From NCBI GenBank assembly GCA_030146385.1, contig JASLBX010000425.1, positions 1-5,611 of the forward strand: DNA of 5,611 bases. Reading direction: 5' to 3'. The notes under the pieces were generated by a model, which saw only the letters and a list, made by a program, of their open reading frames with translations, searched no databases and was not told the DNA's origin. The position numbers were made by a program, and so were the translations under genes. Below, piece after piece: positions 1 through 4,290 of the stretch. The stretch is from Jiangellaceae bacterium (GTDB taxonomy: Bacteria; Actinomycetota; Actinomycetes; Jiangellales; Jiangellaceae). The first letter of the stretch is position 1, and every line of letters begins with the position of its first letter.

Positions 1-441
1 TCGGCCGAGGTCGCGCGCATCGCACCGGTACGGTGGCGCAAGCGCGGCCAGCTTGTCGGGTATCTGGACGCGGCCGAGCCGATCGACTACTTCGCCCGGA
101 ATCTCCGGGTGCTGGCCCGGCACGTGGTCACCCTGCTGCGCCGCAAGGAACCCGTTCCGGAGGTCTTGCCGTCGGCGCTGCGGGCGCTCTCCGGTGCGGT
201 TCGCCTGCTTCAGATGGATCTCGGCGCCGCGGAGGAGCCCACGGAGGCGCGGTCGTCGGCGGTCGCCGCCGCCGAGCTCGCGACCGAGGCTCTCGACCAG
301 ACCGGCGGCTTCGCCGGCCAGGTTGTCGTGGCGCAGACTCGCTCGATGGCCGTGGACCTGCTGCGCGCCAGCGGGCTCGATCGGGACGAGGCGCAGCAGC
401 TGCTGCCGTCCCTGCCGCCGGGGCCGGTGTCGTACGGATGA
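1..441 (+). CDS. FUSC / aromatic acid exporter-like protein, C-terminal part (5' end outside window)
   Basis: This reading frame is open from the first base and ends at TGA 439-441, giving the last 146 residues of a longer protein. The visible part is soluble, helical and rich in Ala, Leu, Arg and Glu, with no membrane segment. It opens with a RIAPVRWRKRGQ stretch, followed by LRVLARHVVTLLRRKEPVPE, a leucine-rich helix, and near the end VVVAQTRSMAVDLLRASGL. From memory this order matches the cytoplasmic C-terminal domain of actinobacterial FUSC-family proteins, which are predicted inner-membrane exporters related to fusaric acid and aromatic acid efflux pumps. The transmembrane part would lie upstream, outside the window. 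The stop overlaps the ATG of the ligase gene (ATGA), so the two are probably co-transcribed. The family call rests on pattern memory of a poorly conserved domain and is only moderately sure; the existence of the coding frame is much surer. Confidence 0.6.
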   Translation, partial: SAEVARIAPVRWRKRGQLVGYLDAAEPIDYFARNLRVLARHVVTLLRRKEPVPEVLPSALRALSGAVRLLQMDLGAAEEPTEARSSAVAAAELATEALDQTGGFAGQVVVAQTRSMAVDLLRASGLDRDEAQQLLPSLPPGPVSYG

Positions 442-1430
442 GGCCGATGCTCGCCGTCGCCGGCACGCTTCCCCGGGACGACGCCGCGTGGGCCTACGAG
501 CTGAAGTGGGACGGGGTCCGGATGCTCGCGGACGTCACGCCGGACCGAGTACGCCTCACCGGACGCTCGGGGTCGGATATGACCGTCGCTTACCCGGAGC
601 TGGCCGGCCTGGCCGAGGCGGTCGGCGAGCTTCGTCCCGTCCTGGACGGTGAGGTGGTCGTCCTGCGTCCCGACGGCCGGCCGGACTTCCAGGCACTGGC
701 GCCGCGGATGCACGTGCAGGCAGCCGCTCGGGCCCGGCAACTGGCGGCGAGCGTGCCGATCACGTACGTGATCTTCGACGTGCTGGAGCTCGCGGGGACG
801 TCCACGGTGGCGCTGCCATACGAGCGCCGGCGCGAGTTGCTGGAGAGCCTGGAGCTGGTGGGCGCGCACTGGCAGCTGTCGCCGTTCTTCCCGGGCCCGG
901 GTGTGGACATCCTGGAAGCCAGCCGGCGGATGGGCCTTGAGGGTGTGATCGCGAAGCGGCGCGGCTCGCCGTACCGGCCGGGCCGGCGGTCGGACGAGTG
1001 GATCAAGATCAAGAATTTCCGGACGCAGGAGATCGTGATCGGCGGGTACACGGCTGGCGAGGGTCGGCGGGAGTCGACGTTCGGTGCGCTGCTGCTCGGC
1101 CTGCCGGTGTCCGGTGGGCTGACGTACGTGGGCAGCGTCGGCACGGGCTTCGACGACGCCGCGCTGGTCGAGTTGACGTCGCGGCTGCGTGGGCTGAAGC
1201 AGGCGACTTCGCCGTTCATCGGGCCGGTCGACCCGCGCCAGGCGCGCACTGCGCGGTGGGTACGTCCGGAACTCGTCGGGGAGGTCGCCTTCGGCCACTG
1301 GACGGACGACGGCCGGATGCGCCACCCGACCTGGCGCGGGCTGCGTCCGGACAAGTCGCCGTCGGAAGTTATCCGAGAATCAGCGGGAAGAGGGGAGGGA
1401 GTGGGATTCGGTGTGGAGGGGCTCCAGTAG
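438..1430 (+). CDS. ligD: Stand-alone ATP-dependent DNA ligase, LigD ligase-domain type (NHEJ)
   Basis: This 330-residue protein seals DNA nicks and breaks through an enzyme-AMP intermediate. The nucleotidyltransferase domain covers about residues 1-194: motif I KWDGVR with the adenylated lysine K23, TGRSGSD around R43, motif III LDGEVVVL with E72, FDVLEL at 113-118, motif IV EGVIAK at 168-173, and motif V WIKIKN at 188-193. An OB-fold follows (about 196-313), starting RTQEIVIGGYTAGEG and ending LRPDKSPSEVIRE, the usual end of the LigD ligase domain. The sequence resembles the ligase part of mycobacterial LigD more than LigC. There is no polymerase or phosphoesterase domain on this chain. The ATG at 438 is chosen because it gives the family-typical MRPMLA beginning; the same frame stays open upstream to 33, but that part lies under the exporter gene. 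There is no clear Shine-Dalgarno, so translation is probably coupled to the upstream gene. The last 16 residues (Gly/Glu-rich) are not family-conserved and overlap the polymerase gene on the other strand. The symbol denotes a split LigD ligase module. Confidence 0.93.
   Translation: MRPMLAVAGTLPRDDAAWAYELKWDGVRMLADVTPDRVRLTGRSGSDMTVAYPELAGLAEAVGELRPVLDGEVVVLRPDGRPDFQALAPRMHVQAAARARQLAASVPITYVIFDVLELAGTSTVALPYERRRELLESLELVGAHWQLSPFFPGPGVDILEASRRMGLEGVIAKRRGSPYRPGRRSDEWIKIKNFRTQEIVIGGYTAGEGRRESTFGALLLGLPVSGGLTYVGSVGTGFDDAALVELTSRLRGLKQATSPFIGPVDPRQARTARWVRPELVGEVAFGHWTDDGRMRHPTWRGLRPDKSPSEVIRESAGRGEGVGFGVEGLQ
1380..1430. other. 51-bp tail-to-tail overlap of the ligase and polymerase coding regions
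   Basis: The polymerase stop (TGA on the minus strand, TCA at 1380-1382) lies in register with a Ser codon of the ligase, immediately after the conserved VIRE end of the ligase OB-fold. From there to the ligase TAG at 1428-1430, both strands code. The plus strand is purine-rich here (runs such as GGGAAGAGGGGAGGGA). I see no hairpin that would act as a bidirectional terminator, so the transcripts probably overlap at their 3' ends by more than 51 nt. Confidence 0.9.
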
Positions 1431-2324
1431 GTCGCCGTTGGCCTCGACCCGATCCACGGCGTCGGTGAGGTCGAACCGGAGCGGCGCGGCGGTGCTGGCC
1501 GTGCGCTCGACCTCGTCCCACGCCACCGGCATCGAGACCGTGGGCGCGTCGGTGCCTCGCAGCGAGTACGGCGCGACAGTCGTCTTGGCCGCGCTGTTCT
1601 GGCTCCAGTCGATGAGCACCTTCTTGCGCCGGACGCTCTTGTCCATCTTCGAAACGATCAGCTTGGGATGGGCCTTCTCCAGCCGTTCGGCAAGACTCCG
1701 GGCGTAGCCGTGGACTTCCTCCACCGGGGCCTCCGGGTCGAGCGCGACGTATGCCTGCAAGCCCTTGGAGCCGCTGGTCTTCGGATATGCCAGCAACCCG
1801 TCGGCCGCGAGCGCCTCGGCGACCAGCAGCGCCACCTGGCAGCACTCCACGATCGTCGCGGGAGGTCCTGGGTCGAAGTCGAAGACGAGGCGGTCCGGGT
1901 TGCGCGGCTCGTCGCCGTCGACCCGCCACTGCGGCACGTGAAACTCCAGGACGGCCAGATTAGCCAGCCAGACCAGCGTCGGCAGGTCATCGCAGACGAC
2001 GTATGTGACGGTTTCGGTGCCCCTGCTGCTGCCTGGTGACGGCAGCTCGACGGTTCGTACCCACTCGGGTGTCCCGCGCGGCGCGTTCTTCTCGAAGAAG
2101 CTGTCCGCCGCAACTCCGTCCGGCCAGCGCTTGCGCGTCAGCGGGCGGTCGGCCAGGTGCGGCAGCAGCACGGGCGCGACCCGGGTGTAGTACTGGATCA
2201 CCTCACCCTTGGTCGTGCCCGTCTCCGGATACAGCACCTTGTCCAGGTTGGACAGCCCGAGGCGGCGTCCCTCCACATCGACGATCACCTTCGAGCCGGC
2301 CACGGGCCTAGTCTGCCGCACCAT
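1380..2324 (-). CDS. ligD: Stand-alone LigD-type polymerase/primase (NHEJ polymerase domain)
   Basis: This 314-residue archaeo-eukaryotic-primase-fold polymerase is of the LigD PolDom type, known to add ribo- or deoxynucleotides and fill gaps at breaks held by Ku. Landmarks in order are LSNLDKVLYPETGTTKGEV (about 24-42), the RPLTRKRWPDG loop (60-70), FFEKNAP (77-82), WLANLAVLEFHVPQW (119-133), metal-binding FDFDPGP (D149 and D151), TSGSKGLQ (183-190), and VLIDWSQN with the third metal aspartate D239. By spacing, D149, D151 and D239 align with Pseudomonas LigD D669, D671 and D759. The residue aligned with His710 is Gln190, and after YSLRG a Thr (258) sits where many relatives have Arg. The length fits a stand-alone polymerase domain; no ligase or nuclease part is fused. 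The start is taken as ATG 2322-2324. GTG at 2301-2303 (residue 8) is a possible alternative, since the conserved region begins just after it and no strong Shine-Dalgarno precedes either. It converges with the ligase gene and its last 51 bp overlap that gene. Confidence 0.92.
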   Translation of the reverse strand: MVRQTRPVAGSKVIVDVEGRRLGLSNLDKVLYPETGTTKGEVIQYYTRVAPVLLPHLADRPLTRKRWPDGVAADSFFEKNAPRGTPEWVRTVELPSPGSSRGTETVTYVVCDDLPTLVWLANLAVLEFHVPQWRVDGDEPRNPDRLVFDFDPGPPATIVECCQVALLVAEALAADGLLAYPKTSGSKGLQAYVALDPEAPVEEVHGYARSLAERLEKAHPKLIVSKMDKSVRRKKVLIDWSQNSAAKTTVAPYSLRGTDAPTVSMPVAWDEVERTASTAAPLRFDLTDAVDRVEANGDLLEPLHTESHSLPSSR

Positions 2325-2351
2325 CCCGGTCGGCCACCGGAGCGGCCATTG

Positions 2352-2381
2352 CGCCCCCGCACACTTTCGAGAGGCGGGGCG
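2352..2381. repeat. Inverted repeat, GC-rich arms
   Basis: CGCCCCCGC (2352-2360) and GCGGGGCG (2374-2381) pair over 8 bp with one bulged C and a 13-base spacer. No gene ends here on either strand, so a terminator role is unlikely. A regulator-binding site or leader structure for one of the divergent genes is the likelier reading, but this is inference, and such GC-rich pairing also arises by chance. Confidence 0.4.
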
Positions 2382-2383
2382 AT

Positions 2384-2402
2384 TCGGGCTAGCCGTGCCC
2401 GA
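2384..2402. repeat. Inverted repeat TCGGGC-N7-GCCCGA, possible operator
   Basis: TCGGGC (2384-2389) and GCCCGA (2397-2402) are perfect 6-bp arms around seven bases, with arm centres 13 bp apart, a little over one helical turn. It lies 62-80 bp upstream of the GAF gene start and 60-78 bp upstream of the polymerase start, a position suitable for a dimeric regulator controlling either gene. Confidence 0.4.
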
Positions 2403-2463
2403 TACGAGGGCTTAGCATCGGCTGGTCGGCTATGGACTGGCATTTCGTGAACGGGGTTCTACC

Positions 2464-2967
2464 ATGACGGCGATCCACCAGAGCCAGCCAAGCCGCCTCG
2501 CCGAGGTAGACCGGTATATCGCGCTGGTCGACCGGCCCGATGCGTTCCTCGACGACATCTGCGCCCAGGCCGCCAAGGCGTTCCGCGTGCCGATGGCCAC
2601 CGTGAGCTTCGTCCACGACTACGAAGTGACGTTCGGCGGGCGGTACGGCGTCGACCTGGCGGGTGCGAGCGCTGCGCCCGGTCTGTGCGCGTCCGCGATC
2701 AGCGAAAACGACCAGGCGTACGTTGTGCCGGATGCGCCGGCGCACCTGATCGCGTCCCACCATCCACTGGTCAGCGGGTCGCCAGGGCTCTGCTTCTACG
2801 CGGCGGCGCCCATCACCACCGCGGCCGGCTACCGCATCGGCACGGTCAGCGTGATGGACCTGCGGCCCCGGCACACCCAGCCGGACGAGCTCGCAGCGCT
2901 GCGCGAGATGGCCGCCGGGGTCGGCCACGAGCTCGACGCCCGGCTCGCCGCAGCTGAGCGCGACTGA
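2464..2967 (+). CDS. Small single-domain GAF protein
   Basis: This 167-residue protein is essentially one GAF sensory domain (about 25-160) preceded by a short polar N-terminus. Family-type landmarks are the helix FLDDICAQAAKAFRVPMATVSFV (29 onward), a short loop with FGGRYGV, CASAI around C75, YVVPDAPAH, then FYAAAPITTAAGYRIGTVSV (111-130) and PRHTQPDELAALREMA. This is the GAF type that in other proteins is fused to histidine kinases, diguanylate cyclases or PP2C phosphatases; no output domain is present here. C75 lies where the family commonly has Cys. C33 and C110 are further cysteines, and nothing shows they bind a cofactor. There is no signal peptide or membrane segment, so it should be cytoplasmic. 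ATG 2464 has GGGG seven bases upstream, and the frame ends at TGA 2965-2967, followed by a strong hairpin, so it is probably a single-gene transcript. Ligand and partner cannot be told from the sequence. Confidence 0.88.
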   Translation: MTAIHQSQPSRLAEVDRYIALVDRPDAFLDDICAQAAKAFRVPMATVSFVHDYEVTFGGRYGVDLAGASAAPGLCASAISENDQAYVVPDAPAHLIASHHPLVSGSPGLCFYAAAPITTAAGYRIGTVSVMDLRPRHTQPDELAALREMAAGVGHELDARLAAAERD

Positions 2968-2983
2968 AAGCCCATCGCGGACA

Positions 2984-3022
2984 GGTGGCACCCGGGCCAC
3001 GGGGGTAGACCCGGATGCCACC
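2984..3022 (+). terminator. Strong hairpin downstream of the GAF gene, probable terminator
   Basis: The arms GGTGGCACCCGGG (2984-2996) and CCCGGATGCCACC (3010-3022) pair over 13 positions with a single C-A mismatch and a 13-base G-rich loop. The hairpin begins 17 bases after the GAF stop. No T-run follows, which is common for actinobacterial terminator-like hairpins, so factor-independent termination is likely but unproven. An RNA-stabilising 3' structure is the alternative. Confidence 0.6.
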
Positions 3023-3066
3023 CGCGACGGTACCCGGCCAGGGGGAGGGGCGAGGCACCGCCACGA

Positions 3067-3094
3067 TGGCGTTGCGCGGGGGGACGCAACGCCA
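3067..3094. repeat. Perfect 10-bp hairpin TGGCGTTGCG-N8-CGCAACGCCA
   Basis: The arms at 3067-3076 and 3085-3094 are perfectly complementary around the 8-base G-rich loop CGGGGGGA. CGCCA at 3059-3063 could compete by pairing with TGGCG at 3067-3071. It may be the second of two tandem terminator hairpins after the GAF gene, or a protein-binding inverted repeat upstream of the regulator promoter. No T-run follows. Confidence 0.6.
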
Positions 3095-3126
3095 CCACGT
3101 AGCGGCCGACGACGCATGCCGGCTAG

Positions 3127-3155
3127 TTGTGACATTGGCAGACGGAGATGACAAT
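3127..3155 (+). promoter_or_regulatory. Candidate sigma-70-type promoter for the regulator gene
   Basis: TTGTGA (3127-3132, 4/6 to TTGACA) is followed after exactly 17 bases by GACAAT (3150-3155, 4/6 to TATAAT). Transcription would begin near 3162, giving a leader of about 90 nt. The pair is bracketed by the inverted repeat GGCTAG (3121-3126) and CTAGCC (3159-3164), and TTGT and ACAA also face each other inside it, so a dimeric protein could cover the promoter. Prediction by eye only. Confidence 0.4.
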
Positions 3156-3173
3156 CCGCTAGCCCCCTGCCGT

Positions 3174-3187
3174 GACGTGTTTACGTC
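3174..3187. repeat. Palindrome GACGTGTTTACGTC, possible operator
   Basis: GACGT and ACGTC are 5-bp perfect arms around GTTT, lying just downstream of the candidate promoter. CGTGACGT occurs at 3171-3178 and again at 3253-3260 over the start codon. An ACGTC half-site also closes the near-palindrome at 3231-3242. Autoregulation by the downstream HTH protein is possible, but ACGTC is frequent in GC-rich DNA. Confidence 0.35.
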
Positions 3188-3230
3188 TTGGCGAAAATGC
3201 GTCAGTGCGCGGTAGTGTGCGCGAGGCGCG

Positions 3231-3242
3231 GGACGAACGTCC
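3231..3242. repeat. Near-palindrome GGACGAACGTCC before the ribosome site
   Basis: GGACG and CGTCC flank two central bases directly upstream of the Shine-Dalgarno sequence. It could be a second operator half of the set around 3174-3187 or a small leader stem. The arms are short, so chance is not excluded. Confidence 0.3.
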
Positions 3243-3250
3243 AGGGAGGG
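3243..3250 (+). promoter_or_regulatory. Ribosome binding site AGGGAGGG that fixes the regulator start
   Basis: AGGGAGGG lies three bases before GTG 3254-3256 and nine before TTG 3260-3262. It is the only good Shine-Dalgarno sequence in the area and argues against the in-frame upstream TTG at 3188, which has none and would add 22 residues of unlikely composition. GTG 3254 is preferred; TTG 3260 is a close alternative with more usual spacing. Confidence 0.7.
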
Positions 3251-3253
3251 ACC

Positions 3254-4225
3254 GTGACGTTGAGGGTCGTCGGAATCGGCGCAACTCAAGAGCGCGTCTA
3301 CCGCGCGCTCGTCGCCCAGCCGGACGCCACCACGGCGATGCTGGCCAGCAAGCTGGGCCTGACCCAGGAGGCGGTGGTCGGCGCGCTGGAGGCGGTTGCC
3401 GAGCGGGGGCTCGCCGCGCGCTCGGCCGCCGGAACGGATCGGTACTTGCCGGCCCCGCCGGCGGTGGCTCTCGGCGCGATTCTGACGCAGTACCGCGACG
3501 ATCTGCGGCGCGTCGACGTCGCGCTCGCCGAACTCGCCGAGGAGTATCGCGTGGCGAGTCGGGCCCGGTCGATTCAGGACGTCATCGAGGTCGTGGCCGG
3601 AGCCGAGGCGATAAGGCACCGCTTCGAGCAGATCCAGTTGGGCGCGAAGCGGGAGGTGCTCGTCTTCGTGACCGGCCCGGCGTTCGCCGTCTCGTACGCA
3701 GACAACACCGCCCGGCTGCGGGCCAAGGAGCGCGGCGTCGTGTATCGGCGGGTGATCGACCGTGGCGAGCTCGAGGAGCCCGAGCTGGTCGCCGCGCTCA
3801 CCGATCGCGTCCGGCTCGGCGAGGAGGTCAGGGTCGTCACCTCACTCCCGATGAAACTGATCATTGCCGACCGGTCGACCGCCCTGGTCGGACTGCTCAC
3901 CGATGCGGTCCCGGCCGCTCTGTTCGTCCACTCGAGCGGCTTGCTGGACGGGCTGGTGGCCCTGTTCGAGAGCACCTGGCGGGCGGCGGCGCCACTGGCG
4001 GTCGGCTGCGGACTGGTGGAAGGCGGCCAGGAGCCGGGAATCGATCCTGCCGACACCAAGATTCTGGGCCTGCTGCTCGCCGGGCTGACCGACCAATCCG
4101 TCGCCGGTCAGCTGGACGTCTCGGTGCGGACCGTCCAGCGGCGGGTCAAGCACCTGATGGAGATCGCGGGCGTCCAGACCCGCATGCAACTGGGATGGCA
4201 CGCCGCGCGCAACGGATGGGTGTGA
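3254..4225 (+). CDS. Two-HTH transcription regulator: TrmB-like N-terminus, LuxR-type C-terminus
   Basis: This 323-residue DNA-binding regulator starts at GTG. Residues about 8-60 form a winged helix-turn-helix of TrmB/MarR-like look (GIGATQERVYRALVAQPD, then MLASKLGLTQEAVVGALEAV). Residues about 105-243 form a central alpha/beta region, including REVLVFVTGPAF, VVYRRVID, EEVRVVTSLPMKLIIADRS and ALFVHSSGLLDGLVALFE; this resembles the phospholipase-D-like effector region of TrmB-type proteins, without catalytic HxK motifs. Residues about 264-323 form a LuxR/GerE-type HTH: DTKILGLLLAGLTDQSVAGQ, then VSVRTVQRRVKHLMEIAGV, ending in QLGWHAARNGWV. Such chimeras are widespread in actinobacteria and mostly uncharacterised; some lie near antibiotic or development genes. 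There is no phosphoreceiver domain, so control is probably by a ligand or partner. The gene has its own structured upstream region and reads toward guaB1 after a 65-bp gap. The target genes are unknown; autoregulation is a guess based on the palindromes upstream. Confidence 0.88.
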   Translation: MTLRVVGIGATQERVYRALVAQPDATTAMLASKLGLTQEAVVGALEAVAERGLAARSAAGTDRYLPAPPAVALGAILTQYRDDLRRVDVALAELAEEYRVASRARSIQDVIEVVAGAEAIRHRFEQIQLGAKREVLVFVTGPAFAVSYADNTARLRAKERGVVYRRVIDRGELEEPELVAALTDRVRLGEEVRVVTSLPMKLIIADRSTALVGLLTDAVPAALFVHSSGLLDGLVALFESTWRAAAPLAVGCGLVEGGQEPGIDPADTKILGLLLAGLTDQSVAGQLDVSVRTVQRRVKHLMEIAGVQTRMQLGWHAARNGWV

Positions 4226-4276
4226 GGTAAGCCCGTATCCTTTAGTTGAGCGAGCTGGGCGCCGCGCCGAGCCCCA

Positions 4277-4285
4277 GGGGGAGGT
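4277..4285 (+). promoter_or_regulatory. Strong ribosome binding site of guaB1
   Basis: GGGGGAGGT is placed six bases (counted from GGAGG, 4280-4284) before ATG 4291 and fixes that start. The 65-bp gap 4226-4290 also holds TATCCT (4236-4241), a -10-like hexamer with no suitable -35, and short GC-rich complementary segments (CTGGG/CCCAG, 4255-4277). I cannot tell whether guaB1 has its own promoter or is read through from the regulator gene. Confidence 0.6.
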
Positions 4286-4290
4286 GGCCG

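Larger units (their letters stand above)
2325..2463. promoter_or_regulatory. Divergent intergenic region between polymerase and GAF genes
   Basis: These 139 bp separate the start codons of two divergent genes, so promoters for both should lie here. Two inverted repeats stand next to each other (2352-2381 and 2384-2402), and a short one (CCGGT/ACCGG, 2326-2340) covers the leader directly before the polymerase ATG. I could not find a convincing -35/-10 pair. TAGCAT at 2413-2418 is -10-like, but no matching -35 sits at the right distance. A GGGG at 2453-2456, seven bases before ATG 2464, serves as the GAF gene's ribosome site. Confidence 0.5.
2968..3253 (+). promoter_or_regulatory. 286-bp non-coding control region ahead of the two-HTH regulator
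   Basis: No gene is supported in this stretch; open frames through it are GC-rich by-products. It holds, in order, the GAF-gene terminator-like hairpin, a G-rich segment, a second perfect hairpin (3067-3094), a candidate promoter flanked by GGCTAG/CTAGCC (3121-3164), a short palindrome GACGTGTTTACGTC (3174-3187), a near-palindrome GGACGAACGTCC (3231-3242) and the ribosome site at 3243-3250. A second possible promoter reads TTGGCG (3188-3193) with TAGTGT (3213-3218), but its 19-base spacer and 3/6 match in the -10 make it weak. Confidence 0.55.

Noticed and set aside
33..437. In-frame extension of the ligase by 135 residues upstream of 438
   Set aside because: The extension is Arg/Gly/Ala-rich and resembles no ligase part. 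It lies under the exporter-like frame, and the conserved protein begins exactly with MRPMLA at 438.
210..1325. Long minus-strand open frame of 371 codons opposite the ligase
   Set aside because: It is an antisense frame of GC-rich coding DNA, rich in Arg, Pro and His, with no recognisable domain, while the plus strand carries all ligase motifs in order.
3001..3083. Possible G-quadruplex from the four G-runs
   Set aside because: Only two of the runs (3041-3045 and 3047-3050) are close together; the others are about 30 or more bases away, beyond usual loop lengths.
2389..3135. Minus-strand open frame of 248 codons across the GAF gene and the intergenic region
   Set aside because: It is antisense to the GAF gene, runs through both hairpin arms, lacks family motifs and has Arg/Val/Gly-rich shadow composition.
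3188..3253. Upstream TTG start adding 22 residues to the regulator
   Set aside because: There is no Shine-Dalgarno before TTG 3188, the added residues look like translated leader, and AGGGAGGG stands directly before GTG 3254.
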